Assembly (NCBI GenBank): GCA_018820925.1
Contig: JAHJNJ010000036.1
Span: 1-64,000 of the forward strand
Length of the DNA stretch: 64,000 nucleotides
Source: Gammaproteobacteria bacterium
GTDB lineage: Bacteria > Pseudomonadota > Gammaproteobacteria > Burkholderiales > Gallionellaceae
Reading direction: 5' to 3'
The notes beneath the pieces were generated by a model. It was not told the DNA's origin and ran no database searches. It saw only the letters and a program-made list of their open reading frames with translations. Positions 28,468 to 38,320 of the stretch are shown here, piece by piece. The translations under genes and the position numbers were made by a program. How positions within the stretch are numbered: position 1 is the first letter of the stretch; every line of letters begins with the position of its first letter.

Positions 28468-29271
28468 ATGGATAGCAAGGAACAATACAAAGTCCACAAG
28501 GAACCGTTCTACCAGGCACTGGGCGATGAAGTCGCCCTGTACGAGGCCGCTTATAAGGCGCGCCTGCCGGTCATGGTGAAAGGTCCAACCGGCTGCGGCA
28601 AATCGCGCTTCATCGAATACATGGCGTGGAAGCTGAACAAGCCGCTGATCACCGTGGCCTGCAACGAAGACATGACCGCCAGTGACCTGGTTGGTCGCTA
28701 CCTGCTCGATGCCAACGGTACGCGCTGGCTGGATGGCCCGCTCACCACAGCGGCGCGTATCGGTGCGATCTGCTATCTGGACGAAATCGTGGAGGCGCGC
28801 CAGGACACTACCGTGGTCATCCACCCGCTCACCGACCACCGCCGCACTTTGCCGTTGGACAAAAAGGGCGAACTGATCGAGGCGCATGCCGACTTCCAGT
28901 TGGTGATCTCCTACAACCCCGGCTATCAGAGCCTGATGAAGGACCTGAAGCAATCGACCAAACAGCGCTTCACCGCGTTCGAATTCGACTATCCGGAAGC
29001 GCAACTTGAGGCCGAGATCCTGGGCAAGGAAGCGGGCATTGAAAATGGACTGGCCACGCAACTGGTGAAAATCGGCCAGACCGCGCGCAACCTCAAAGGC
29101 CACGGACTGGATGAAGGCATTTCTACGCGTCTGCTGGTGTACGCGGCAACCTTGATCAAGGGTGGCGTTGCGCCCAAAGCTGCCTGCCGCATGGCGCTGG
29201 TGCGCCCGATCACGGACGACGCGGATATCCGCGACACCCTCGATCACGCCATCGACGCAGTATTTGCCTAG
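28468..29271 (+). CDS. cbbQ: RuBisCO activase ATPase subunit CbbQ
   Basis: CbbQ is a MoxR-type AAA+ ATPase which, with CbbO, removes inhibitory sugar phosphates from RuBisCO. The 267-residue protein has Walker A GPTGCGKS (39-46), Walker B ICYLDE (101-106) and a sensor region FQLVISYNPGYQ with the family-typical pore-side insert. Of the possible starts, the ATG at 28468 is preferred because AAGGAG ends six bases before it. The stop is four bases before cbbO. This Q/O pair accompanies the form II enzyme, as in other CbbM loci. Confidence 0.95.
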   Translation: MDSKEQYKVHKEPFYQALGDEVALYEAAYKARLPVMVKGPTGCGKSRFIEYMAWKLNKPLITVACNEDMTASDLVGRYLLDANGTRWLDGPLTTAARIGAICYLDEIVEARQDTTVVIHPLTDHRRTLPLDKKGELIEAHADFQLVISYNPGYQSLMKDLKQSTKQRFTAFEFDYPEAQLEAEILGKEAGIENGLATQLVKIGQTARNLKGHGLDEGISTRLLVYAATLIKGGVAPKAACRMALVRPITDDADIRDTLDHAIDAVFA

Positions 29272-29275
29272 AGTA

Positions 29276-31540
29276 ATGGCCGCGACGACTCTCGCCATCC
29301 CGGAAGACCTGCAAGCTCATTGGACCGAGCTTGCCTGCGGCTTTCCGCGTGTGGCGGAAGTGTTTCCGGATTGCATGCACGCAGCGCAATCTGCCTTGTC
29401 CGATGCAGGCATCGCCGCCTACATCGAACACGCGCGTTTTCTCGGCAAGATGGGGCGCGGCGCCGAGCCTATCCTGATCTTCCTGGAGGAATGGCCGCAT
29501 GTAGCGCAAGTGGTCGGCGAAGACGCCCTGCCCGACATCATGGAATTCGTGCGCAAGATGTGGAAGTCGCCGAACAGCATCGCGATCGTGCCGTTTCTGC
29601 AATCGCTGCCAGCTACAGCTCGCCGCCTGCAAACGCGCGAACTGCTGCGCGACTACCTCGCGATTGCACTCGAACTGATGGAGCAAACCACCGGCTCCAT
29701 CCATGGCATCCACCAGACTTTCCCCAGCCCCGGTTTGCCCGAGATGTTCAAGCAGGCTTCGGCATTGCTGGGCCAACTGTCTTTGGCTGGATTGAAGAAC
29801 TGGGTGGATTACGGCTTGCGCTATTACCAGGACCATCCAGACCGGCAAATCGATTACTTCAGTCTGCAATCAGCGGACAGCCTTGCCGTACTGCAGCGCG
29901 AACGCCACGGCACGCTGCTGGTGGACAACGAACGCAAACTGAATTTGTATCTGCGCGGTTTGTGGCACGACGACGACATGCTGATTCCCTACAGCAGCGC
30001 TTGGGACGAGTTGCGCAAACCGATTCCGTATTACGACAAACTCGGCATTCGTCTGCCCGATGTATATAACGATGCACAAGGTGTCACGGGGCTGGACCGC
30101 TATCGCGCCACCCTGGCCCACATCGCCGCCCACCGTCGCTGGACCACGGCCATCATCGCCGACAACCTGAGTCCGTTCCAGCGCATGGCGGCGGAGTTTC
30201 TGGAAGACAGCCGCGTGGAATATCTGGCGATGCGCGAGTATCCGGGCCTGCGCCGCATCTTCAAGGCCTTGCATCCCATCCCGGCGGAAGACGCCTGCGA
30301 TCCAGCAACCGCATCCACGGTGCGCCTGCGTCTGGCGATGCTGTCGCGCGCCATTCTCGATGCGCAACATCAGTACAAAAATTCCGCCACCATCGAGTTT
30401 GCGCAGCGCTTCCGGGAACTGATGGAAGACAGCAACACCGGCACGCAGGACATGGCCGATCTCGCGATTTCCTTCATTACCCAAACGCGCCTGAAAAGCG
30501 ACAACCTGGCCAAGACGCACTTTGCCGATACCGTCATCGACTACCGCGACGATAACCGACAGATGTGGAAATTCATCGAAGAAGGCGACGAGGAAGAAGC
30601 CTTCGACGAGCCGCGCCAGCTCGAACCCGGCGAGGAATTGAACGCCATGCCGCCACGGCATTATCCCGAGTGGGATTATGGCAATCAGAGCTACCGCCCC
30701 GACTGGGTGAGCGTGTATGAAGGCCTGCACCCGCAAGGCAACGCCGCCGACATCGACCGCCTGCTGGAAAAACATGCCGGCCTGGCCAAGCGCCTGAAGA
30801 AGATCCTCGACCTGCTCAAGCCGCAGGACAAGGTGCGCATTCGCTACCAGGAAGAAGGCAGCGAGTTGGACCTGGACGTTGCGATCCGCTCGCTCATCGA
30901 CTACAAGAGCGGCGCGCAACCCGACCCGCGCATCAACATGAGCCACCGCAACGACGGGCGCAGCATCGCGGTGATGGTGCTGCTCGACCTTTCCGAATCG
31001 CTCAACGAAAAGGCTGCCGGCAGCGATCAGACCATCCTCGAATTGAGCCAGGAAGCCGTGTCATTGCTGGGCTGGGCGGTGGACAAACTCGGTGATCCGT
31101 TCGCCATTGCCGGCTTCCATTCCAATACGCGCCACGAAGTACGCTATTTCCACATCAAGGGCTACAGCGAACGCTGGAACGATGAAGTGAAAGGCCGTCT
31201 GGCCGCGATGGAGGCCAGCTATTCCACGCGCATGGGCGCCGCCATGCGCCATGCGGCGCACTACCTGGAAAAACAGACGGCCGACAAGAAGCTGATGCTC
31301 ATCCTCACCGACGGGCAACCTTCGGATATCGACACCAAGGACGGCGAACTGCTGATCGCAGATGCACGCCAAGCCGTCAAGGAACTGGACCGGCAGGGCA
31401 TTTATAGCTACTGCATCAATCTGGATCCCAAGGCGGACGAGTACGTGCAGGACATCTTCGGCAAGCAATACACCATCGTGGACAACGTGGCGCAGTTGCC
31501 GGTCAAGCTGCCCGAGTTGTTCATCTCGTTGACCAAATGA
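29276..31540 (+). CDS. cbbO: RuBisCO activase adaptor CbbO (VWA domain)
   Basis: CbbO is the adaptor that links the CbbQ hexamer to RuBisCO through its von Willebrand A domain. The 754-residue protein has a long N-terminal helical part followed by an acidic linker (residues near 435-470, rich in E and D) and a C-terminal VWA domain (about 560-754). The MIDAS motif is complete: LLDLSESL near residue 570, then STRMGAA and LTDGQPSD. The ATG at 29276 follows cbbQ after four bases; the frame is open further left but that part overlaps cbbQ. Confidence 0.94.
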   Translation: MAATTLAIPEDLQAHWTELACGFPRVAEVFPDCMHAAQSALSDAGIAAYIEHARFLGKMGRGAEPILIFLEEWPHVAQVVGEDALPDIMEFVRKMWKSPNSIAIVPFLQSLPATARRLQTRELLRDYLAIALELMEQTTGSIHGIHQTFPSPGLPEMFKQASALLGQLSLAGLKNWVDYGLRYYQDHPDRQIDYFSLQSADSLAVLQRERHGTLLVDNERKLNLYLRGLWHDDDMLIPYSSAWDELRKPIPYYDKLGIRLPDVYNDAQGVTGLDRYRATLAHIAAHRRWTTAIIADNLSPFQRMAAEFLEDSRVEYLAMREYPGLRRIFKALHPIPAEDACDPATASTVRLRLAMLSRAILDAQHQYKNSATIEFAQRFRELMEDSNTGTQDMADLAISFITQTRLKSDNLAKTHFADTVIDYRDDNRQMWKFIEEGDEEEAFDEPRQLEPGEELNAMPPRHYPEWDYGNQSYRPDWVSVYEGLHPQGNAADIDRLLEKHAGLAKRLKKILDLLKPQDKVRIRYQEEGSELDLDVAIRSLIDYKSGAQPDPRINMSHRNDGRSIAVMVLLDLSESLNEKAAGSDQTILELSQEAVSLLGWAVDKLGDPFAIAGFHSNTRHEVRYFHIKGYSERWNDEVKGRLAAMEASYSTRMGAAMRHAAHYLEKQTADKKLMLILTDGQPSDIDTKDGELLIADARQAVKELDRQGIYSYCINLDPKADEYVQDIFGKQYTIVDNVAQLPVKLPELFISLTK

Positions 31541-31556
31541 GCGGGGAGGATTGCTG

Positions 31557-32507
31557 ATGAACGACATAGGCGAGCCGTGGATGTGGGGAGTGTTCATCGC
31601 CTTCGTGCTGGTGATGCTGGCGCTGGACCTGTTCGTTTTCGGCGGGCGCAAGGCGCATCGCGTCAGCGTCAGGGAGGCTGCTGCCTGGTCGTTCGCCTGG
31701 CTGTCGCTGGCGTTGTTGTTCAACGGCCTGCTGTGGTGGTACCTGAAGGGCACGGTCGGCGAGGCGGTCGCCGATGCCAAGGCACTGGAATTCTTCACCG
31801 GCTACCTGATCGAGAAATCGTTGTCGGTGGACAACGTGTTCGTGTTCCTGCTGATCTTCGGCGCCTTCCATGTCGCACCGGAATACCAGCGCCGCGTGCT
31901 GGTCTACGGGGTGCTCGGCGCGATCATCATGCGCGCCGTGATGATCCTGGCCGGGGCCTGGGTGGTGCGCGAATTCAGCTGGGTGTTGTACCTGTTTGGC
32001 GTGTTCCTGGTCGTCACCGGCCTGCGCATGCTGGTGATGGCCGAGCAGACGCCGGACCTGGAGCAGAACCCGGTGCTGAAGTTCGCGCGGCGGCATCTGC
32101 GCATCACGGCAGAGGGTCACGGCGAGAAGTTCCGCGTGATGAAGGACGGAGTGAGCTGGTTCACGCCGCTGTTCCTGGTGCTGATTCTGATCGAGGTCAC
32201 CGACCTGGTGTTCGCGGTGGACTCGATTCCGGCCATCTTCGCGATCACCACCGACCCGTTCATCGTGTTCACCTCCAACATCTTCGCGATCATGGGCTTG
32301 CGCGCCCTGTACTTCCTGCTGGCCGACGTGGCGGACCGCTTCCACCTGCTGAAGTACGGGCTGGCGATGGTGTTGACCTTCATCGGCTCCAAGATGCTGA
32401 TCGCGCCCTGGTATCACATCCCGGTGCAGGCCTCGCTGGCCGTGGTCGCCGTGCTGATCGGTGCCAGCGTTGTTGCCAGCCTGATAAGCACGCGCGGGAG
32501 GAAGTGA
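31557..32507 (+). CDS. TerC/Alx family integral membrane protein
   Basis: A 316-residue membrane protein of the TerC family, with about nine hydrophobic helices and the conserved acidic membrane motifs FTGYLIEKSLSVDNVFVFLLIFGAF and LILIEVTDLVFAVDSIPAIFAI. Members export metal ions, notably Mn2+ (Alx/TerC), and support metal loading of exported proteins. The ATG at 31557 has GGAGGA six bases upstream. Its place between cbbO and fbp is unusual; a link to metal supply in an iron- or manganese-rich habitat is speculation. Confidence 0.88.
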   Translation: MNDIGEPWMWGVFIAFVLVMLALDLFVFGGRKAHRVSVREAAAWSFAWLSLALLFNGLLWWYLKGTVGEAVADAKALEFFTGYLIEKSLSVDNVFVFLLIFGAFHVAPEYQRRVLVYGVLGAIIMRAVMILAGAWVVREFSWVLYLFGVFLVVTGLRMLVMAEQTPDLEQNPVLKFARRHLRITAEGHGEKFRVMKDGVSWFTPLFLVLILIEVTDLVFAVDSIPAIFAITTDPFIVFTSNIFAIMGLRALYFLLADVADRFHLLKYGLAMVLTFIGSKMLIAPWYHIPVQASLAVVAVLIGASVVASLISTRGRK

Positions 32508-32582
32508 AACAAGCCGCAACATAAAACCAGAAACCGAACCAGAAATCCATCAATTGAATAACCTACCAGAGGAGAGCAACAA

Positions 32583-33584
32583 ATGAGCAAAAGTCTGATC
32601 CAGTTCATCATCGAAGAACAACGCCATATCCCGGGCGCCACCGGCGATTTCACCGGTCTGCTGAGCGACATCGTGTCCGCCTGCAAGCAGATCGCGCATG
32701 ACGTGAACAAAGGCGCGCTGATCGGCGTGCTGGGCAGCGCGGGCAGCGAAAACGTGCAGGGCGAAACGCAGAAGAAGCTGGACATCATTACCAACGAGGT
32801 ATTCATCAAGGCCAATGAATGGGGCGGCCACCTCGCCGCGATGGCGTCGGAAGAGATGGACGACATCCTGCCGATCCCGGCCAAGTATCCCAAAGGCAAG
32901 TACCTGATCTGCTTCGACCCGCTGGATGGTTCTTCCAACATCGACGTCAACATCTCGGTCGGCACCATCTTCTCCATCTTGCGTGCGCCGGAAGGCGTGG
33001 AAAACCCGACTGCCGCCGATTTCATGCAGCCTGGCACGAAGCAGGTGTGCGCGGGCTACGCGCTGTACGGCCCGGCCACCATGATCGTGCTGACCAGCGG
33101 CCACGGCGTGAACGGTTTTACGCTGGACCGCGATGTGGGCGATTTCTTCCTGACCCACCCCAAGATGACCATCCCGGCCGACACTGCCGAGTTCGCCATC
33201 AACATGTCCAACCAGCGCTACTGGGAAAAGCCCGTGCAGCGTTACGTCGAAGAGTGCGTCAAGGGCAAGGACGGCGGCCGCGAGAAGAACTTCAACATGC
33301 GCTGGGTCGCCTCCATGGTGGCCGAAGTGCACCGCATCCTCACCCGCGGCGGCATCTTCATGTATCCGTTCGACACCAAGGACCCGGCCAAGGCCGGCAA
33401 GCTGCGCCTGATGTACGAGGCCAACCCGATGTCCTTCATTGTTGAGCAGGCGGGCGGTGCCAGTTCCACCGGCCGCGAGCGCATCATGGATATCCAGCCC
33501 AGCGGGCTGCACCAGCGCGTGCCGGTCATCCTGGGCTCGAAGAACGAAGTTGAGCGCGTGGTCGGTTACCACAAGAACGCGTAA
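32583..33584 (+). CDS. fbp: Fructose-1,6-bisphosphatase, class I
   Basis: FBPase hydrolyses fructose 1,6-bisphosphate and is a committed step of Calvin cycle regeneration and gluconeogenesis. The 333-residue enzyme has the metal and substrate motifs [22 protein letters not shown] and, near the end, the catalytic loop RGGIFMYP and the active-site helix [20 protein letters not shown] lies before the ATG. It follows terC by 75 bases in the same direction and is probably expressed with the cbb genes. Confidence 0.97.
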   Translation: MSKSLIQFIIEEQRHIPGATGDFTGLLSDIVSACKQIAHDVNKGALIGVLGSAGSENVQGETQKKLDIITNEVFIKANEWGGHLAAMASEEMDDILPIPAKYPKGKYLICFDPLDGSSNIDVNISVGTIFSILRAPEGVENPTAADFMQPGTKQVCAGYALYGPATMIVLTSGHGVNGFTLDRDVGDFFLTHPKMTIPADTAEFAINMSNQRYWEKPVQRYVEECVKGKDGGREKNFNMRWVASMVAEVHRILTRGGIFMYPFDTKDPAKAGKLRLMYEANPMSFIVEQAGGASSTGRERIMDIQPSGLHQRVPVILGSKNEVERVVGYHKNA

Positions 33585-33634
33585 CAAGGTAGAATTTCCG
33601 TCTTGGATTCGGCACTGCAATGGAGGAAAGACAG

Positions 33635-34129
33635 ATGGGCAAACCGCTCGTTTCTATCGTGATGGGCAGCAGCAACGACTGGGAGATCATGCAACAGGCC
33701 GCCCAGCAGTTGAAGGATTTCGGTGTGGCGTTCGATGCGCGCGTGATCTCGGCGCACCGTTCACCCGACCTGCTGTTCGACTACATCAAGGACATGAGCG
33801 CGCAAGGCGTGCAATGCTTCATCGCCGGCGCGGGCGGTGCGGCGCACCTGGCAGGCGTCATCGCCGGCAAGACCACCCTGCCCGTGCTGGGCGTACCCAT
33901 CCCGTCCAAATACCTGAAGGGCATGGATTCATTGCTCTCCATCGTGCAGATGCCCAAGGGCATTCCCGTCGCCACCTTCACCATCGGTGAAGCAGGCGCA
34001 GCCAATGCGGGACTGTTCGCGGTCTCCATGCTGGCACTGAATGATAAAAAGATTGCCGATAAACTCGCCGACTACCGGAAGAAACAAGCGGAACAAATCG
34101 CGGCGACTACGCTGCCCGCCCTGGGCTGA
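33635..34129 (+). CDS. purE: N5-carboxyaminoimidazole ribonucleotide mutase
   Basis: PurE (class I) converts N5-CAIR to CAIR in purine biosynthesis. The 164-residue protein carries VSIVMGSSNDWEIM, the histidine-containing VISAHRSPDLLFDY and AGAGGAAHLAGVIA, and GVPIPSKYLKGMDSLLSIVQMPKGIPVAT. The ATG at 33635 is preferred over an in-frame ATG at 33620 because GGAGGA is seven bases before it. The partner PurK is not in the window; PurC is two genes downstream. Confidence 0.95.
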   Translation: MGKPLVSIVMGSSNDWEIMQQAAQQLKDFGVAFDARVISAHRSPDLLFDYIKDMSAQGVQCFIAGAGGAAHLAGVIAGKTTLPVLGVPIPSKYLKGMDSLLSIVQMPKGIPVATFTIGEAGAANAGLFAVSMLALNDKKIADKLADYRKKQAEQIAATTLPALG

Positions 34130-34146
34130 ACTGCCGAAAAGACAAC

Positions 34147-34575
34147 ATGGACAAACCGGTACAGGCATTCAACAAGAAACTGCTCTTGCTCGTGGAGCAC
34201 GTCGGCCTGCTGATCATTGCCGTTGCCACAGTGATCGCCATGACCGGCGAGATCATGACCATGGTGAATGTCAGGATGGTGACGCTGGCCGATTTGCTGT
34301 TGCTGTTCCTGTATCTGGAGATATTCGCCATGGTTGGCGCGTACTACGAATCCGGCAGGATGCAGGTACGTTTTCCGCTCTACATCGCGATGGTGGCGCT
34401 GGCGCGTTATCTGGTGCTGGATATCAAGGGCATGGAAGACTGGCGCTTGCTGGCAGTGACCGGATCGATCCTGCTCCTGACGCTGGCCGTGCTGGCAGTG
34501 CGTTACGGCCATGTACGCTTCCCCTATCCCGGCACCGAAACCGCCCCGAAAAGAACCGATACTCCCCAAAACTGA
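34147..34575 (+). CDS. PsiE family inner-membrane protein
   Basis: A 142-residue protein with four predicted transmembrane helices (about 15-35, 48-68, 75-90 and 100-120). The pattern MTGEIMTMVNVRMVTLADLLLLFLYLEIFAMVGAYYESGRMQVRFPLYIAMVALAR, read as blocks, is that of the phosphate-starvation-inducible PsiE family, whose function is unknown. It sits between purE and purC, 17 bases after the first and 12 before the second, so it shares their transcript. Confidence 0.8.
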   Translation: MDKPVQAFNKKLLLLVEHVGLLIIAVATVIAMTGEIMTMVNVRMVTLADLLLLFLYLEIFAMVGAYYESGRMQVRFPLYIAMVALARYLVLDIKGMEDWRLLAVTGSILLLTLAVLAVRYGHVRFPYPGTETAPKRTDTPQN

Positions 34576-34587
34576 CCTTTGACTAAT

Positions 34588-35475
34588 ATGAACCCAGCCC
34601 TACACGAATCCAATCTGACCAGCCTGAAATTCCTGCATCGCGGCAAGGTGCGCGATCTTTACGAAGTGGACGCCGACCATCTGCTGATCGTGCAGACCGA
34701 CCGCCTCTCGGCTTTCGATGTGATCCTGCCCACGCCCATCCCCGGCAAGGGCGAGGTGCTGACTGCCGTGTCCAATTTCTGGTTCGAGAAACTGGGCAAT
34801 ATCATTCCCAATCACCTATCCGGAATCGATCCGGAGTCGGTGGTTAAGACCGATGCGGAAAAAGCACAAGTGCGCGGTCGCGCCTTCGTCACCAAGAAGC
34901 TGAAACCATTGCCGATCGAAGCCATTGTGCGCGGCTATCTGGCGGGTTCCGGCTGGAAGGACTACAAAAAGACCGGTGCGGTGTGCGGTATCCAGCTGCC
35001 TGCCGGCATGCAGGAAGCGCAGAAGCTGCCACAGGCGATATTCACGCCTTCCACCAAGGCACCGGCGGGCGCCCACGACGAAAACATTTCGTTTGAGGAA
35101 TCGAAAAAGATACTGGGCGCCGACATGGCCGAGCAAGTGAAGAACGCCACACTGGCGCTTTACACCCAAGCGGCGGATTACGCACTGACACGCGGCATTA
35201 TCATTGCCGATACCAAGTTCGAATTCGGCACCGACGCGGTGGGCAAGCTGTACCTGATCGACGAGGCGCTCACGCCGGACTCGTCGCGCTTCTGGCCCGC
35301 AGATCAGTACAAGGTCGGCACCAATCCGCCCAGCTTCGACAAGCAGTTCGTGCGCGACTGGCTGGAATCCTCCGGCTGGAACAAAAAGCCGCCCGCCCCG
35401 CAGGTTCCTGCAGATGTGCTGCAAAAAACTGCGGACAAGTACCGCGAAGCCCAACGGCTCCTCACGGGCGCATGA
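34588..35475 (+). CDS. purC: SAICAR synthase
   Basis: PurC ligates aspartate to CAIR with ATP, the step right after PurE. The 295-residue protein shows the nucleotide-binding N-terminus [32 protein letters not shown] and the later [14 protein letters not shown] and [15 protein letters not shown]. The ATG at 34588 is chosen by family N-terminus; no strong ribosome-binding site is seen and a TTG nine bases earlier is an alternative. Its stop overlaps the carbonic anhydrase start by four bases. Confidence 0.96.
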   Translation: MNPALHESNLTSLKFLHRGKVRDLYEVDADHLLIVQTDRLSAFDVILPTPIPGKGEVLTAVSNFWFEKLGNIIPNHLSGIDPESVVKTDAEKAQVRGRAFVTKKLKPLPIEAIVRGYLAGSGWKDYKKTGAVCGIQLPAGMQEAQKLPQAIFTPSTKAPAGAHDENISFEESKKILGADMAEQVKNATLALYTQAADYALTRGIIIADTKFEFGTDAVGKLYLIDEALTPDSSRFWPADQYKVGTNPPSFDKQFVRDWLESSGWNKKPPAPQVPADVLQKTADKYREAQRLLTGA

Positions 35476-36107
35476 GCGCAACCCCGCCCAATCTCATCAA
35501 AGGCTTCCGCCGCTTCCGCGAACAGCATTTCGAGCGCAACGACAGTCTTTACCAGCAACTAGTGAAGGAAGGCCAGACGCCCAAAACGCTGGTCGTCGCC
35601 TGCTGCGATTCGCGCGTGGATCCGGCGCTGGTGTTCGATTGCGATCCGGGCGATCTCTTCGTCATCCGCAATGTGGCCAACCTGGTTCCCCCGCTGGAAG
35701 GACACAGCGGGCATCACGGCACCACAGCCGCCATTGAATACGGTGTCTGCACATTAAGCGTGAAGCACATCATCGTGCTGGGGCACGCGCATTGCGGCGG
35801 TATCAATGCGCTGGTAAAAACTGGCGGCGTCGGTACGCCGGGGTCGTACATCGACGACTGGATGTGTCTGGTGGAAAGCGCGCGCGCCGAAGTGATGGCG
35901 GAAATGCCGCAAGCACCGCTGGCGGAGCAGGAACGTGCCTGCGAAAAAAGGGCAATCCTGGTGTCTTTGAATAACCTGATGACGTTCCCCTGGATACGCG
36001 AACGCGTGGAACGTGAAGAACTAAATCTGCATGGCTGGTACTTCGATATCAAGCACGGGCAGTTGCTGCGCTACGATGCAACTACCCGCGAATTCGCTGC
36101 TCTGTAA
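35472..36107 (+). CDS. Beta-class carbonic anhydrase
   Basis: This zinc enzyme interconverts CO2 and bicarbonate. The 211-residue protein has the beta-class ligands: [10 protein letters not shown] (cysteine and the Asp-Arg dyad) and [12 protein letters not shown] (histidine and cysteine). No signal peptide is seen, so it should be cytoplasmic. It starts inside the purC stop (ATGA). In this operon it may supply CO2 to RuBisCO and bicarbonate to carboxylation steps such as purine synthesis; that link is inference from position. Confidence 0.95.
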   Translation: MSATPPNLIKGFRRFREQHFERNDSLYQQLVKEGQTPKTLVVACCDSRVDPALVFDCDPGDLFVIRNVANLVPPLEGHSGHHGTTAAIEYGVCTLSVKHIIVLGHAHCGGINALVKTGGVGTPGSYIDDWMCLVESARAEVMAEMPQAPLAEQERACEKRAILVSLNNLMTFPWIRERVEREELNLHGWYFDIKHGQLLRYDATTREFAAL

Positions 36108-36109
36108 AG

Positions 36110-36721
36110 CTACTGGGAAGCGGGAGACATGCCTTTCAATTCGCGGAAACGCTGCTTCTCGGCATCATAGCGCGCCCTGACAGCGGCAGATTCCTTCTGG
36201 CTGTTTTCCAGATCCAATTGCAGTTTTGTAATGCGCTCTTCTGCTGCCGCAATATCATCCGTTAGCGATTGCGGTATTTTCCAGTTCTTGCTGGTACGCG
36301 CATCTGCTTCCTTATGCAGGTCATCCAAAGAGGCTTGAGCCGATTTGATCAGGGTTTGATAACTGTTGATGCGTGCTTCGATCTGCAACAGGCTGCGATC
36401 GCGCGAAAGATCGATTTCCTTTTCGTTGGTGAAGCTGTTCAACAAAGCTTCGTCACGGCGGCGTTGCTCCTTGGCGGCTTTATCCTCTTCAGTTTCCTTT
36501 TTTGCCGAATTCTGTTTTTGAGTATCGAAGGTTTCTTTGCGATCGGTAACACGGCCATTTTCGAGCTGTTTGGTGTCGCGGTCGGCGTACTCGGGTGGAA
36601 TCGTCTCGCCGTAATGCGTGGTGCCATTCTTGTCCACCCACTTGTACAGCTTGGCGTCGGCGTTGAAGCTGACGGCTGTGAATAAAGCGGCACATGCAAT
36701 CACAAATCTGGACTTATTCAT
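36110..36721 (-). CDS. DUF4124 domain periplasmic protein with coiled coil
   Basis: A 203-residue exported protein with a signal peptide cut near NADA. The mature N-terminus [22 protein letters not shown] is the DUF4124 domain (about 22-65), whose role is unknown. The remainder is highly charged and helical; residues about 70-195 should form a long coiled coil. It overlaps the pyrE 3' end by eight bases and ends three bases from the convergent carbonic anhydrase gene. Confidence 0.85.
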   Translation of the reverse strand: MNKSRFVIACAALFTAVSFNADAKLYKWVDKNGTTHYGETIPPEYADRDTKQLENGRVTDRKETFDTQKQNSAKKETEEDKAAKEQRRRDEALLNSFTNEKEIDLSRDRSLLQIEARINSYQTLIKSAQASLDDLHKEADARTSKNWKIPQSLTDDIAAAEERITKLQLDLENSQKESAAVRARYDAEKQRFRELKGMSPASQ

Positions 36722-37361
36722 TTTTCACTCCGTAACGGTCGCGATAGGATTCAACTGCGTGCAGATTCTGCACCAATTCCCCCTGTCCCTGCAAATAACC
36801 AAGCAAGTCATCCAGTGAAGCAATGGAAACAACCGGCAGGCCGTAATCACGCGTGACCTCCTGTACGGCGGACAATTCACCCTGGCCCCGCTCCATGCGA
36901 TCCAGCGCGATCACCACGCCACAGGGCGTTGCGCCTTCAGCCCGAATCAACTCGATGGATTCCCGCACCGAAGTCCCGGCCGAGATCACATCATCGATGA
37001 TGAGCACCCTGCCCTGCAGCTTTGCGCCTACGGTATTGCCACCCTCGCCATGGTCTTTCGCCTCCTTGCGGTTGAAGCAATAAGGCAAATTGCGTCCCTG
37101 TTCCGCCAAAGCGATGGAAGTACCCGCTACCAGCGGAATGCCCTTGTAGGCGGGGCCGAACAGCATATCGAACTCGACGTTGGAGGCGAGGATGGCCTGC
37201 GCGTAGAACTGGCACAACTCACGCAAAGCTGCACCGTCCTGGAACAATCCCGAGTTGAAGAAATAGGGCGACAGACGACCGGCCTTGGTCTGGAACTCGC
37301 CGAAGCGCAGCACATTCTGGGCGACGGCGAAGCGGATGAAATCCTGACGATAATTTTGCAT
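36714..37361 (-). CDS. pyrE: Orotate phosphoribosyltransferase
   Basis: PyrE makes orotidine 5'-phosphate from orotate and PRPP in pyrimidine synthesis. The 215-residue enzyme has the PRPP loop [13 protein letters not shown], the catalytic lysine segment [13 protein letters not shown] and [11 protein letters not shown]. The gene is divergent from xthA and overlaps the DUF4124 gene at its end. Confidence 0.96.
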   Translation of the reverse strand: MQNYRQDFIRFAVAQNVLRFGEFQTKAGRLSPYFFNSGLFQDGAALRELCQFYAQAILASNVEFDMLFGPAYKGIPLVAGTSIALAEQGRNLPYCFNRKEAKDHGEGGNTVGAKLQGRVLIIDDVISAGTSVRESIELIRAEGATPCGVVIALDRMERGQGELSAVQEVTRDYGLPVVSIASLDDLLGYLQGQGELVQNLHAVESYRDRYGVKNE

Positions 37362-37458
37362 GGAACCCTCAAGCGTTATTCGTATCCCTTCTCCGCGCAG
37401 GGGAAGGAAAGTTGGTGCACACGATTATAATGCCTGCCTCCATCGAACGAGACATAAC

Positions 37459-38226
37459 ATGCGCATCATCACCCTCAACCTTAACGGCATCCGCTCCGCC
37501 TGGAACAAAGGCATGCTGGAATGGTTCGGCAAGCAAGATGCAGATATCCTCTGCGTGCAGGAACTCAAAGCCCAGCAAGCTGACATGACTCCGGACATGC
37601 TCTCCCCCTTTGGCTATCACGGATATTTTCACTATGCCGAGAAGAAGGGTTACAGCGGCGTCGGCATCTACAGCAAGAACAAGCCGGACAACGTCATCGT
37701 CGGTCTCGGCCTTCCCGAATTCGACGCCGAAGGTCGCTACATCGAAGCGCAGTTCGGCAAGCTCAGCGTGGTCTCGCTCTACCTGCCCTCCGGCTCCAGC
37801 GGCGAAGAGCGCCAGGCGGTGAAATTCAAGTTCCTCGAAGCCTTCATGCCGCACATGGTGGCTTTGAAGAACAGCGGCCGCGACGTCATCGTCTGCGGCG
37901 ACTGGAACATTGCCCACACCGAAAAGGACCTGAAAAACTGGAAGGGCAACAAAAAGAACTCCGGCTTTCTGCCTGAAGAACGCGCTTGGCTTACCCAGCT
38001 CTTCAACGAAGTCGGCTTCGTCGACGTATTCCGCAAACTCCATCCAGAACTCGAGGCCTATACCTGGTGGTCAAACCGTGGCCAGGCCTGGGCCAAGGAC
38101 GTGGGCTGGCGTCTCGACTACCATGCCGTCACCCCGGCCATGGCGGAGAAAGCGGTATCGACGGGCATCTACAAGGAACAGCGCTTCAGCGACCATGCGC
38201 CGTTCATGGTGGATTACAAGGAATGA
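37459..38226 (+). CDS. xthA: Exodeoxyribonuclease III
   Basis: ExoIII acts as an apurinic/apyrimidinic endonuclease and 3'-5' exonuclease in base excision repair. The 255-residue protein has the family landmarks MRIITLNLNGIRSAWNKGM, ILCVQELKAQ (catalytic glutamate), GDWNIAHTEKDLKN and the C-terminal FSDHAPFMVDY. The start at 37459 fits the conserved N-terminus. A palindromic element begins three bases after its stop. Confidence 0.96.
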   Translation: MRIITLNLNGIRSAWNKGMLEWFGKQDADILCVQELKAQQADMTPDMLSPFGYHGYFHYAEKKGYSGVGIYSKNKPDNVIVGLGLPEFDAEGRYIEAQFGKLSVVSLYLPSGSSGEERQAVKFKFLEAFMPHMVALKNSGRDVIVCGDWNIAHTEKDLKNWKGNKKNSGFLPEERAWLTQLFNEVGFVDVFRKLHPELEAYTWWSNRGQAWAKDVGWRLDYHAVTPAMAEKAVSTGIYKEQRFSDHAPFMVDYKE

Positions 38227-38229
38227 GTT

Positions 38230-38300
38230 GTAGGTTGGGTGGAGCGTAGCGATACCCAACAATAAACACGATGGGTATCACTTCGTTCCACCCATCCTAC
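38230..38300. repeat. Two-armed palindromic element after xthA
   Basis: Arms 38230-38260 and 38270-38300 are inverted copies with five mismatches in 31 bases, around nine bases. The left arm is identical over 31 bases to 40128-40158. It starts three bases after the xthA stop and ends shortly before the ribosome-binding site of the YjdF-like gene. Confidence 0.9.
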
Positions 38301-38320
38301 GAGGGAGGTAATGTGCATTG

